DNA of 64,000 bases. Source: an uncultured Campylobacter sp. Its GTDB lineage: Bacteria > Campylobacterota > Campylobacteria > Campylobacterales > Campylobacteraceae. Of the stretch, positions 51,618 to 59,934 are shown in pieces (position 1 is the stretch's first letter; every line of letters begins with the position of its first letter). The stretch is taken from positions 1 through 64,000 of the forward strand of contig CALKQT010000034.1 in assembly GCA_937990735.1 (NCBI GenBank), given 5' to 3'. The notes beneath the pieces are model-generated. The model had not been told where the DNA came from and searched no databases. It saw only the letters and a program-made list of their open reading frames with translations. Both the position numbers and the translations under genes were made by a program.

Positions 51618-52634
51618 ATGGGACTGTTTGGCATTTTTAAAAAGGATCAATTTGACGTCGATGTGCGCCAGGACGGCATTTTCATAGGCGGCGTAAACTG
51701 CGAGTTTGATCTAGCTAAGCTTAACGAAGCCTTGGGACAGCCGCGCGTGATCAATGACGGAGAGGGCAAAAGCCGCTATTTTTGGGATGAGGCGGGGATT
51801 TTCGCCTTCGTGCGCACAGGCGAGCCCGCAGAACCGAAGCTTACCGAGATAATTTTGATGCTTGAGGTCGCAAAGGGCGTGCAGCACGAGGTTCCGCGCA
51901 AGCTCTACGGCGGCGCATTCACGCTTGAGGGCAGACCGCCGCTTGAGGCCGTGCCTGAGCAGGAGCTGCGCGGCGCATATATATTTTTGGGGCTTAGCCT
52001 AGGCAAGTTCGAAGTCTCGCTAGCTCTCGCCGATGCCGTGCAGGAGCGCATAGGCGCGATGGACTTTGCCGAGCGCTTCGCTAAGCGCGACACCGACGAG
52101 ATTGCAGATATCGTGCGAGCTGCGAAAATGCCGATAGGGCGCGTCTGCATCAATCAAAAGACAAAAAAGGTAAAGCGCAAGCCGAGCGATAAATTTAAGC
52201 TTCCGCGCGCGGCCGGCGAGACGCTAGCGTTTAAAAATTTCAATTTCAAAATCGCCGTGATGAACGAGCTGATGTATGAAAAATCCCTGCTACAGCCCAA
52301 ATTTGACGTGTTTGAGTACTGCGAGGAGCGCGGCATCGATCCGTATGCAGATTTTGGCGCCCTACCGCAAGCCAAAAAGTGGTTTAAGGACTATCCGGTC
52401 CCCGCAAATTTGGCGGAGCAGGTGAGCGAGCTCTATCTTGACGGCGGAAATGAAATTTATCTGCAAATCGCGCCTGATTGGGACGGCGAGGATGAGCTTT
52501 TCGATATCAAAAACATTGACGCCGCCGAGCTTGCGCAATTCAAAAACCTTAAGAAAATCGAAACGACCGGCATCGACATATCTAAAAAGGCGCGAAAAGC
52601 CTGCGCAGATGCGGGGATCACGGTAGTTGATTGA
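51618..52634 (+). CDS. DUF6892-like protein
   Basis: A 338-residue soluble protein starting MGLFGIFKKDQFDV after CAGGAGCGACAA; an upstream frame extension is rejected. The N-terminal part (about 1-145) is a beta-rich domain with GIFIGGVNCEFDLAKL and FWDEAGIFAFV. The C-terminal part (about 195-330) has FKNFNFKIAVMNELMYEKSL and ELYLDGGNEIYLQIAPDWDGE, which I associate with DUF6892. Such proteins often occur near SMI1-like immunity genes. The neighbour here is of that type. Two terminator-like hairpins follow. Biochemical function is unknown. Confidence 0.65.
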   Translation: MGLFGIFKKDQFDVDVRQDGIFIGGVNCEFDLAKLNEALGQPRVINDGEGKSRYFWDEAGIFAFVRTGEPAEPKLTEIILMLEVAKGVQHEVPRKLYGGAFTLEGRPPLEAVPEQELRGAYIFLGLSLGKFEVSLALADAVQERIGAMDFAERFAKRDTDEIADIVRAAKMPIGRVCINQKTKKVKRKPSDKFKLPRAAGETLAFKNFNFKIAVMNELMYEKSLLQPKFDVFEYCEERGIDPYADFGALPQAKKWFKDYPVPANLAEQVSELYLDGGNEIYLQIAPDWDGEDELFDIKNIDAAELAQFKNLKKIETTGIDISKKARKACADAGITVVD

Positions 52635-52673
52635 GCGCGGAAGTGGACTTTGAGCCATACAGCGCGCGGTTTT

Positions 52674-52695
52674 AAAAAAGCCGAAATAGGCTTTT
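52674..52695 (+). terminator. Intrinsic terminator after the DUF6892-like gene
   Basis: AAAAGCC (52676-52682), loop GAAATA, GGCTTTT (52689-52695). The stem is preceded by extra A and ends in T4. A near copy lies 67 bases downstream. Confidence 0.6.
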
Positions 52696-52742
52696 AAACG
52701 CTTTATAAATGCGCATTCCAGCGGGCATTCGGATGCGTTTTA

Positions 52743-52762
52743 AAAAGCTGAAGTAGGCTTTT
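52743..52762 (+). terminator. Second, duplicated terminator hairpin
   Basis: AAAAGCT-GAAGTA-GGCTTTT, the same hairpin as at 52676-52695 with two changes, followed by AAAC as in the first. The surrounding 30 bases are also alike, so the terminator was duplicated in tandem. Confidence 0.55.
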
Positions 52763-53512
52763 AAACTGCGGTCGCGCTCTTAAAAGGTCATAATTGTTAC
52801 CGTGCCGCGCAAAATCCGCGTAAAATTCTACTTATATCGAGCGCTATAAATGAGCTTTTAAAGGTGGTCGGCAAGGCTTTGGCGCTTAATTTGGCGCGTG
52901 TTAAAAGCTTAGGGGCTCGTTTGCAGCATAAGAGCTGCGTCGCTGAATGCGCGAGATGAGTGCGTCGCGCGAGTAAATAATTTTCTTTTCGGCTTTTATG
53001 GAAAATTCACTGCGCAGCAAGAGAGCTAAATTTACCGCTTTTAAATTTTAAAATTTATAAAGAGCGGCGCGCGCGGCTTTTAATGTGCGATTAAATTTAG
53101 ACTTCATATAGATTAAATTCTAGGCGCGGTTAAATTTGCATTTTTAATTCCGTTTGTAGCTGTATCATGTCATAAAATAGGGCAAGAGAACAGAGCACGA
53201 TCAAGAGCAGATCAAATTAAAATTTCGTCTTTGGAATTTAGCCTAAATTTATGCTCGCACTTAAGAAGTGGTTTTGCGCGCTGATACCGAAAGCCTAGAA
53301 GATGTTTTAAATGCTCAAGTCGAGAAAGTATTTTGCAGGCTGGCTCGCAAGAAAGTGTTTTTTATAAGCTGATTGATGGGCTAGAAAGTGTTTTGAAAGC
53401 TAGTACCAGTGGGCTTAGAAAGTATTTTTGAGAGCCCGCACCAAAAGGGTATTTTAAAGCAGCAAGGCGTGGGCTCCTTCACAATTTTACCATGCCGCTT
53501 CGAGGCTAAATT
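52763..53512. other. Spacer of about 750 bases before the MOSC gene
   Basis: No gene is supported. Left and middle parts are AAATTT-rich sequence without recognisable structure. The right part holds the AGAAAGTRTTTT repeat array. Confidence 0.4.
53297..53455 (+). repeat. Array of six AGAAAGTRTTTT units
   Basis: Twelve-base cores begin near 53297 (AGAAGATGTTTT), 53323, 53350, 53383, 53417 and 53444 (last one AAAGGGTATTTT). Spacing is 26-34 bases, and a GCT or GCTAG often follows or precedes the core (GGGCTAGAAAGTGTTTT, GGGCTTAGAAAGTATTTT). Spacing is too irregular and the spacers too degenerate for CRISPR. It might be decayed tandem repeats or a set of protein-binding sites. Confidence 0.6.
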
Positions 53513-54199
53513 TCATAGCCGCATAAAGCTGTCGTCGTAGCCGCCTTCTAGCTTGCGGCGCATATCCTCGCGCCATTTTGGCGTAAGCGTCGTAAGCCGG
53601 TTAAATTTTGCTAACAGCCCTTCATTGATACGCTCGCCGTAAAATAGACGGTTGAGCTCCATCACGCTCATCATAGCGGGGTCGCGCTCTACGACGTAGA
53701 TCTCGTCGCCCGCGCGGCACGAGCCCGCCTCTAGCACGCGGTAGTACCAGCCGGTAAGTCCGCTGCGCGCGATCTCCGCCGTCATCTCCGCGTTGCCCCA
53801 GCGCATCGAGAGCTTGTAGCAGGGCTTGCGCGGCTGGCTTACTTGCAGTACCAGCGAGCCTATGCGGTGCACATCGCCGATGCATACGTTTTGCTCGTGT
53901 AGTCCGCTGATCGTGAGGTTTTCGCCCATTGCGCCGTAGGCTAGATTTTTAAGCCCCAAAAACCTCTCCCACGCGGCGTAATTTTGCAGCGAGTTGGCAA
54001 AAATTGCCTTTTCCTCTCCGCCGTGATGCAGCGTGTCGGCTACCGCGTCGCCCTCGAATCCAAGCTCATTTGCGTGCACTTCGCCCGCTCTGGCTTGCTT
54101 GAATATCGCCGTCTCCCAGCGTTTTTTTAGAGGCTGCGTAGCGCGCTCGTCGCCGTAAGTGCGCGGTTGCCCGGTCAGTAATGCCTTTAAAACGGGCAT
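53513..54199 (-). CDS. MOSC domain-containing protein (YiiM-like)
   Basis: A 228-residue protein starting MPVLKALLTGQPRTYGD at the ATG after AAGGAGCGAAAA. An upstream frame extension is rejected. The MOSC core includes GFEGDAVADTLHHGGEEKA, GAMGENLTISGL and the conserved Cys in QPRKPCYKLSMRWGN, which in MOSC proteins binds sulfur or the molybdenum cofactor. YiiM relatives detoxify N-hydroxylated bases and use Moco. Cytoplasmic; single gene. Confidence 0.88.
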   Translation of the reverse strand: MPVLKALLTGQPRTYGDERATQPLKKRWETAIFKQARAGEVHANELGFEGDAVADTLHHGGEEKAIFANSLQNYAAWERFLGLKNLAYGAMGENLTISGLHEQNVCIGDVHRIGSLVLQVSQPRKPCYKLSMRWGNAEMTAEIARSGLTGWYYRVLEAGSCRAGDEIYVVERDPAMMSVMELNRLFYGERINEGLLAKFNRLTTLTPKWREDMRRKLEGGYDDSFMRL

Positions 54200-54345
54200 T
54201 TTTCGCTCCTTAAAATTTGCATCCGTTCTCCTTAGATCATAAAATTTAGGCAAGAATTTTAGCTCGAAAAGAATTTTAAAATTCTAAATTTTGAGGCGAT
54301 TTTGCGCTAAATTCCAAGTGTGGGCTTGAAATTTAGCGCACGGCG

Positions 54346-55758
54346 TTATTTGTAGTCGTTCGCGTCGTAACTTTTGCCGTCGTTAAAGTCGCTCAAAAGC
54401 CGCACGACGACGGGGCTAAGTAGGATGATTGCGATTAGGTTTGGGATCACCATCAGTCCGTTAAACATATCGGCTAGCCCCCAGACGAGGTCGATCTTTT
54501 GCACGCTTCCGATAAATACGAATGCAACGACTAAAATTTGCAAGAGCTTGACGAATTTTGCGCCCAGGAGGTATCGCACGTTGATCTCGGCGAAATAATA
54601 CCAGCCCAAAATCGTAGTAAATGCGAAGAAAAATAGGCAGATCGCCACGAAGCCGTAGCCGCCGCTGCGACCCAAAATTTGCGATGCGAAGGCTTCTTGC
54701 ACCAGCGAGATGCCCGAAAATACCGCCTTGCCGTTTTCGAAGGTGACTATGTCGGTGCTGAGTACGACGAAAACGGTGATATTAAGCACGATGAAGGTAT
54801 CGACGAAAACGCCCATTATGCCGAGCACGGCTTGATCTACGGGGTGTTTGACGTTTGCCGCGGCGTGTGCGTGCGGCGTCGAGCCCATGCCCGCTTCGTT
54901 TGAAAAGAGCCCGCGCGCGATGCCGTATCTCATCGCAGTGGCGATCGTAGCGCCCGTAGCGCCGCCCCAAGCAGCCGATGGATCAAACGCAGCTTTGAAT
55001 ATCAGCGCGATGACGGATGGAATTTTATCGAAATTTGAGCCGATGATGACGAGACCCACCAGCACGTAGCAGATCGCCATTAGTGGCACGACCTTTTCGG
55101 CTACGCGTGCGATCGCTTTGACGCCGCCGAAAAAGATGACGCAGCAGATAAGTGCTAAGGCTGCGCCGCTTGCCCACTTCGGGATTCCAAATGCACTGCT
55201 AAAGCCGTCTGAAATGGAGTTTGCCTGCACCATATTGCCCATGAAGCCCAAAGCAAAGATGATAGCTAGCGCAAAAAACGCCGCTAAAGGCTTAGCAAGG
55301 GGGCTTTTGAGTCCGCGACTGATGTAAAACGCGGGACCTCCGATCATATGTCCGCTGTCGTCCTTAGTGCGGTAAATTTGAGCCAGGCAGATCTCTGCAA
55401 AGTTCGTCGCCATGCCTAAAAACGCCGCGCACCACATCCAAAATATCGCGCCCGGTCCGCCCATAATTAACGCGGTGCTGGCGCCTACCAGGTTGCCCGT
55501 ACCGACCTGTGCCGCGATTGCTGTGGCGACGGCTTGGAACGAGCTCATGCCGCTTTTGCCCGCAGCCGCGCCGTGCAGAGAGAAGTTGCCGAAAAGCTTG
55601 CGCGCGCCCATTTTAAATTTAAAAATCTGCACCAGGTGCAAGCGCGCCGTAAAATACGCGCCGGTGCCGCAAAGTAGGGCGATTAGAAAGTACGGACCCC
55701 ACAAAAAGGAGTTGATCGCGTCAATTGTGGCGGTGAGTTTGTCGAGAAAATTTTGCAT
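54346..55758 (-). CDS. Alanine/glycine:cation symporter (AGCS family)
   Basis: A 470-residue inner-membrane protein with about eleven hydrophobic helices. Family signatures are AVATAIAAQVGTGNLVGAST near the N-terminus, GPAFYISRGLKSPLAKP and ARGLFSNEAGMGSTPHAHAAA. AGCS proteins import alanine or glycine with sodium (or protons). It is preceded on its strand by a roughly 230-base spacer and followed by MOSC in the same orientation, but the gap of about 150 bases makes an operon uncertain. Confidence 0.92.
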   Translation of the reverse strand: MQNFLDKLTATIDAINSFLWGPYFLIALLCGTGAYFTARLHLVQIFKFKMGARKLFGNFSLHGAAAGKSGMSSFQAVATAIAAQVGTGNLVGASTALIMGGPGAIFWMWCAAFLGMATNFAEICLAQIYRTKDDSGHMIGGPAFYISRGLKSPLAKPLAAFFALAIIFALGFMGNMVQANSISDGFSSAFGIPKWASGAALALICCVIFFGGVKAIARVAEKVVPLMAICYVLVGLVIIGSNFDKIPSVIALIFKAAFDPSAAWGGATGATIATAMRYGIARGLFSNEAGMGSTPHAHAAANVKHPVDQAVLGIMGVFVDTFIVLNITVFVVLSTDIVTFENGKAVFSGISLVQEAFASQILGRSGGYGFVAICLFFFAFTTILGWYYFAEINVRYLLGAKFVKLLQILVVAFVFIGSVQKIDLVWGLADMFNGLMVIPNLIAIILLSPVVVRLLSDFNDGKSYDANDYK

Positions 55759-55988
55759 GTTCTTTTCCGTGAATTTAAGATGCGAAAATATATTTTAAAA
55801 ACTCTTAAATTCCTATAAATCGAGGGAAATTTAAGCGAAATTTTAAAGCGTTTTTATAATTTTACTCAGCATTGAGCAAAGCGGTATGTGCCGTTTGCTC
55901 TGCATGCCAGCTTGCCAGATAAGCAGCTTAGAATTCGCGCCTTAGCTGTCGAAATTTGCAAAGCAATCAACTGAAATTTTAAGCCTTA

Positions 55989-56819
55989 TTATTCATCACC
56001 GCCGATTTTGAAGATAAACATCTTGCAAGCGTTACAAAAGGCAGGGATCAGGCTAAAGAGGCGCCCTTTGAGGCTCCAGTGCTCGCGGTACATTTTCATC
56101 ATCGCGGCCTCCCTGACGAAGCGGATACGCGCAGGCTCCCAGCTCTGCACCTCCGCGCCGCCATTGATACCCATTTTAAAGGGCGCGTTTTGCATGTATC
56201 GCATCGCGTCGTGGCGTTTAGAGTCGAATTTTCTTACCGAAAACTCGCTCATGAAGTCGCTCAGCACGTAGCCGCTAAATTTTTGCGAAAGCGCGATAAA
56301 AAATTTTTTAAATTCCTCCTTTTCAAAATACATACTCACCCCCTCCAAGATGAAGATGTAGCTCGCGCTGCCGTGCTTTGCGACCAGCTCATCCATCCAC
56401 GAGGGATCTAGCATCGAGTAGGGCAGACTGAAGTTATTCTTTGCTTTGGGCAGTAGTGCGTCGCGTGCGGCGATGACATCGTGTAGGTCGAGGTCGTAAA
56501 ATAGGGTGCTCGGTAGGTCTTTTTGCAATCTAAGCGGGCGAGTGTCGAGCCCCGCGCCAAGTTGCACGATGATAGGGCGGTCGAACTCCGCCGCGAGCCG
56601 CAGCGTCTCGTCGTCGAAAAATTTCGCACGTATCACGGTGCCCGTCTTGCTAAGGCGCGCATCGTTAAATTTTGCAAAATCATAATCGATCTGTTCGACC
56701 ACGGCGCTTGAAAAGGGATCATTTAGGATTGGATCCGCGTCTTTGAAATCCAAGTGGCGCATATAGACATTGATTAGCAGCGTCTCGGAGACGTTATTTT
56801 TAAAATTTAACTTTTGCAT
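55989..56819 (-). CDS. Class I SAM-dependent methyltransferase, LCM/TcmP type
   Basis: A 276-residue protein starting MQKLNFKNNVSETLLINVYM at the ATG with GAAAGG seven bases upstream. The longer frame to 56990 is not supported. The leucine carboxyl methyltransferase-like fold shows IVQLGAGLDTRPLRLQ as the SAM motif, FYDLDLHDVI (acidic ribose contact) and FILEGVSMYFEKEEFK. In polyketide systems such enzymes O-methylate carboxyl or hydroxyl groups; no such cluster is nearby. The substrate is unknown. A hairpin lies directly before the Shine-Dalgarno. Confidence 0.85.
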   Translation of the reverse strand: MQKLNFKNNVSETLLINVYMRHLDFKDADPILNDPFSSAVVEQIDYDFAKFNDARLSKTGTVIRAKFFDDETLRLAAEFDRPIIVQLGAGLDTRPLRLQKDLPSTLFYDLDLHDVIAARDALLPKAKNNFSLPYSMLDPSWMDELVAKHGSASYIFILEGVSMYFEKEEFKKFFIALSQKFSGYVLSDFMSEFSVRKFDSKRHDAMRYMQNAPFKMGINGGAEVQSWEPARIRFVREAAMMKMYREHWSLKGRLFSLIPAFCNACKMFIFKIGGDE

Positions 56820-56833
56820 GAAGTGCCTTTCTT

Positions 56834-56859
56834 GCGGTATTATTGCGAGCAAATACCGC
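56834..56859 (-). promoter_or_regulatory. Hairpin in the 5' leader of the methyltransferase
   Basis: GCGGTATT (56834-56841) and AATACCGC (56852-56859) form an 8-bp perfect stem with a 10-base loop, about 15 bases before the start codon on the minus strand. It could affect translation or be an operator. Confidence 0.4.
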
Positions 56860-57145
56860 TTATTTTTAATATGCATTATTATATCCTTGCTAAATAAAAT
56901 TTCAATAAAATGATATGAAATTTTATTTAGAGGTAGAATTTTAAATTCGCGCCGCGGGTTTTGGCTATAATATTGCCGCGTAAAGCTCAATAAATTTTTG
57001 AAATTTTACGCGATGCAAAGCGCGGGTAAAATTTAGAATTTTAAAAGCTATAAAATTTATTAGCTCCGGCGACCCAGATGCGCAGCTATAGTGCGGATAG
57101 TAAATTTAGTCCGCACAGCTTTATTTTTGTCTAAATATTTCATTG

Positions 57146-57151
57146 TATAAT
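57146..57151 (+). promoter_or_regulatory. -10 box of the Crp/Fnr-family gene
   Basis: TATAAT after CATTG, 26 bases before the ATG, with GGAGG at 57163-57167. Another TATAAT at 56966-56971 may be an alternative upstream promoter. Confidence 0.55.
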
Positions 57152-57171
57152 TCTTAGCTTTTGGAGGTTAT

Positions 57172-57810
57172 ATGGAAAAATCGCGGCTGGGACTACTGCA
57201 AACCGAGGCTATCGCCACGCTTAGCGACGAGGAGCTTGCAATGTTCGAGCACCAAGTCATTAAAAAAGGCTATGTTTTTTATAGCGAGGCGCCTAAAGTT
57301 TTTATTTTTAAAAGCGGGCAGGCGAAGCTTTCGTTTTTTGAAGACGGCGAAGAATTCATCATCAACTACCTAAATAAGGACAATATTACCATTCTTAATG
57401 AAATTTGCGCGCTTGAGTTTTTAGAGGACAGCGAAATTTATACGATCGATGCGAGCGGACTAGGGGATATCTTGGCAAATCGCAGTTTTTGCGAGGCGTA
57501 TATAAAAATTTTAACAGAGATAATTCTGCTGCAGCGCAAAATCACACGCTCTATACTTTTTGAAAATGCAAAAGGGCGCATCGCGAGCTTTTTGATCGAG
57601 CTTGCAAACGAGCAGAATTTTCATCAAAATGGCTACAAATACGTCTTTTTGCCCTTTTCGCTAAAGGTGCTTTCATCCTTCGTGGGGCTCAAGCGCCAAA
57701 GCGCGAGTACCGCGTTTAATGAGCTTGTAAAAGATAACGTAATTCAAAAAATCAGTCAGCACGAGTTTTTGATCCTGGACTACGACAGATTGCTTAGCTA
57801 CTGTGTTTAG
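57172..57810 (+). CDS. Crp/Fnr family transcriptional regulator
   Basis: A 212-residue protein. The N-terminal cyclic-nucleotide-binding fold covers about 15-110 (YVFYSEAPKVFIFKSGQAKL), a long dimer helix about 112-140 (AYIKILTEIILLQRK), and the C-terminal winged helix FLPFSLKVLSSFVGLKRQSA carries the recognition helix. No Cys cluster for an iron-sulfur centre is present, so it is not a classical Fnr. A cAMP-binding RES motif is also not evident, so the ligand is open. It lies convergent to the hydrogenase/FocA operon and might regulate it; that is inference. Confidence 0.88.
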   Translation: MEKSRLGLLQTEAIATLSDEELAMFEHQVIKKGYVFYSEAPKVFIFKSGQAKLSFFEDGEEFIINYLNKDNITILNEICALEFLEDSEIYTIDASGLGDILANRSFCEAYIKILTEIILLQRKITRSILFENAKGRIASFLIELANEQNFHQNGYKYVFLPFSLKVLSSFVGLKRQSASTAFNELVKDNVIQKISQHEFLILDYDRLLSYCV

Positions 57811-58215
57811 GCTCGGGCTAGAGTTTTTAAAGCATTTATGCGGCTTACGTTACGGCTTAAGCGCGAAATTTTGTCTAAAGTTACGGCGCAAAATTTTGCC
57901 TAGATTTACAGCATAAAATTTTTATCAAGAGCTTGGTTTTAGAATTCCATCCCGAATTTCGTTTAGGATTTCGTCTAAAATTTTAACTTATATAAAATTT
58001 GGGTTTGTGATCTCGTTTAAAATTTTAACGCGTAATTCGCTTTTGGATTTTATCCGCTATCCTAAAACGCAAAGCTTTGGAATTTTAAATTTAGCGGCAG
58101 GCTATGGAATTTAAAATTTTAAATCAAGCTGGAATTTTATGGGTTGCAATGGAATTTAAAATTTTGGATCGAACGAAATTTTACGTATCGGAATTTTTAA
58201 AATTTAAGAAATTAA
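57811..58215. repeat. AATT-core spacer between the convergent crp and focA genes
   Basis: At least 18 AAATTT/AAATTTT/GAATTC-type cores in 400 bases. Among them the phrase GGAATTTAAAATTTT recurs three times (about 58080-58165). No ORF is supported. Confidence 0.55.
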
Positions 58216-58219
58216 AAAT

Positions 58220-58238
58220 GCGCGGCAAAGTGCCGCGC
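58220..58238 (-). terminator. Terminator of the hydrogenase/FocA operon
   Basis: GCGCGGCA, loop of three, TGCCGCGC: a perfect 8-bp GC-rich stem. On the minus strand it is followed by ATTTTTAATTT; on the plus strand TATTTTG follows, so it may act for both convergent units. Confidence 0.8.
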
Positions 58239-58273
58239 CGTATTTTGTTTATATCGTGCTGAAGCGCGATAGA

Positions 58274-59137
58274 TTAGTCTTTCTTTTTCATATCGTATTT
58301 ATTGACCATAAATCCGACCAAGCCTACGAAAAATAGACCGCCGCAGATGTTGCCTAGCGTAACCGGGATCATATTTTTAACGATGAAATTTCCCCAGTTT
58401 ATTGAATCTATTTGAGCCGCTGTTACGCCGTGAAGCGAGCTTGCAAGAGCATTTACATCGCCACCCGCAGCCGCAAGGTAGTGGCCTTTAGCGATGATGC
58501 CTTCAGTTAGGATAAACATATTTGCCACGCAGTGTTCCATCGAGCAAGCTACGAATGCGCCGATCATCCACATAATTGCAAAGAATTTACCCGATAGATT
58601 GCTCTCGCTGGTCGCAGTCCAGATAGACATACATACAAACACGTTACAAAAAATTCCGCGAATGAATAGCTCATGAAAAGGTGCGTTTATTTTGCCGGCT
58701 GCCGCAGGAATGAAGTGTTGCAAGATGTAGCCGTCATATTTAAGCGGAAGTCCTGAGTAATAATACATATACGCGATTAACGCGCCGCCTACGAAGTTAA
58801 AGCACCAAACGATAGCCCAATAGCCGATAGTTTTACCTAGCGGTAATTTGCCGTCGGCAGCAGGTACGCCCGTTAAAACCGAGCTAGTAAATAGATGCCC
58901 ACCGTAAAAAACCACCATCATCAGACCGCAGCTAAAGGTAATACCGCCGATGAAATTCGATAAGCCAATAGATTGCTTTTCAGCCATTCCGACGGTCGAG
59001 TGAGCCCAGAAAATATCGCCCATAGCGATTGCAGCGCCCGCCATTATAGCTAGAAAAATTATGCTAATTAGCGGGGTATGCGCCTTGTGTTGCATCGAAC
59101 TAGACACCGCTTGCGCGGTTTCTGCAGGATTTAACAT
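58274..59137 (-). CDS. focA: Formate/nitrite channel family protein
   Basis: A 287-residue FNT-family pentameric channel with six membrane helices. Signatures include GGITFSCGLMMVVFYGGHLFTS (read in two pieces near residues 50-70), WCFNFVGGALIAYM and the central-constriction region MWMIGAFVACSMEHCVANMF with the conserved His. It is the last gene of the hydrogenase operon, directly after hycI, so formate rather than nitrite is the likely substrate: it would feed or drain a formate hydrogenlyase reaction. Inner membrane. The symbol is given by context. Confidence 0.88.
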   Translation of the reverse strand: MLNPAETAQAVSSSMQHKAHTPLISIIFLAIMAGAAIAMGDIFWAHSTVGMAEKQSIGLSNFIGGITFSCGLMMVVFYGGHLFTSSVLTGVPAADGKLPLGKTIGYWAIVWCFNFVGGALIAYMYYYSGLPLKYDGYILQHFIPAAAGKINAPFHELFIRGIFCNVFVCMSIWTATSESNLSGKFFAIMWMIGAFVACSMEHCVANMFILTEGIIAKGHYLAAAGGDVNALASSLHGVTAAQIDSINWGNFIVKNMIPVTLGNICGGLFFVGLVGFMVNKYDMKKKD

Positions 59138-59593
59138 TTACTCCTCCTCATTTAAATTTGAATCAATTTCTAAGATACGCTCATAAGCTTTTTGCGCACT
59201 TTTTTTTGCGCTCTCGCTTAGTCCTTCTTTAAAATCAAGGACATTATCGAGCAGGACGCTTATGCCCAAAAACAATGTCTTTGGGCAAATTTTGCGCAAA
59301 TAGCTTAGAAGCACCGGCGTAGGTAGGTTATGCGTCGAGTATATGTAGTCGCGATCGTTGCTGAGGTCGAAAAATTCTATCTTATCCTCATCAAAGCCGC
59401 TCATTGCATCTACTACGATCAGAATTTCAGGGGCGAATTCCCTAAGGGCAGCAAATTCGTTTTCGGGCACATCCTGCCCATAAAAAACGCGCCAGTCTTT
59501 TAGATTCGCCTCGACTATTCGCCCCGTTTCATTGCCCACGTCATCGTCGCCACGAAGGGGATTGCCGATACAAAGCAACGCCTTTCGCATCAA
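59138..59593 (-). CDS. hycI: Hydrogenase maturation protease (HycI type)
   Basis: A 151-residue endopeptidase that removes the C-terminal tail of the hydrogenase large subunit after nickel insertion. The family motif CIGNPLRGDDDVG (nickel-sensing Asp) lies at residues 7-19 and VVDAMSGFD carries the second acidic ligand. A His near STHNLPTP completes the site. It overlaps the hycH-like gene by four bases and directly precedes focA. Confidence 0.9.
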   Translation of the reverse strand: MMRKALLCIGNPLRGDDDVGNETGRIVEANLKDWRVFYGQDVPENEFAALREFAPEILIVVDAMSGFDEDKIEFFDLSNDRDYIYSTHNLPTPVLLSYLRKICPKTLFLGISVLLDNVLDFKEGLSESAKKSAQKAYERILEIDSNLNEEE

Positions 59594-59934
59594 AAATCCT
59601 TCCTTAGCACGAAGTATCCTTCGCGCATATTTTTTAGCAGATCTTTAAGCTCACATTCGCAAAGCTGAGGGATTAGCTTAGCTGCGTGCTCGGCAAAAAT
59701 TTCAATCTCGAAATACTTGCTTAGGTTACCGATCTTAAATTTAACGTAGTCGCCCGAGTTTTCGATGATGCGTTTAAATTCTTCATCGTCTATTTCAAGC
59801 ACCTTTTCGCTAAAATCTATCGTACCTACGCCGTGACCGACGCAGGTGGAAAAAACCTTGATATCCTTTAGCTCTTTAGGTAGATTTTCGTTTTCATCCA
59901 TATGCCGCTTTGTAAGCTTAAAAACCTCAATCAT
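59590..59934 (-). CDS. hycH: Formate hydrogenlyase maturation protein HycH family
   Basis: A 114-residue protein matching HycH: the block FSTCVGHGVGTIDFS at about residues 27-41 is the family hallmark. HycH is required for maturation of the large subunit of formate hydrogenlyase, though its biochemical action is unclear. It overlaps the small-subunit gene and hycI by four bases each, so the whole set is translationally coupled. Cytoplasmic. Confidence 0.85.
   Translation of the reverse strand: MIEVFKLTKRHMDENENLPKELKDIKVFSTCVGHGVGTIDFSEKVLEIDDEEFKRIIENSGDYVKFKIGNLSKYFEIEIFAEHAAKLIPQLCECELKDLLKNMREGYFVLRKDF

Noticed and set aside
53297..53455. Possible CRISPR array
   Set aside because: The repeated core is only 12 bases, spacing varies from 26 to 34, spacers share sequence with each other and no cas gene is in the window.
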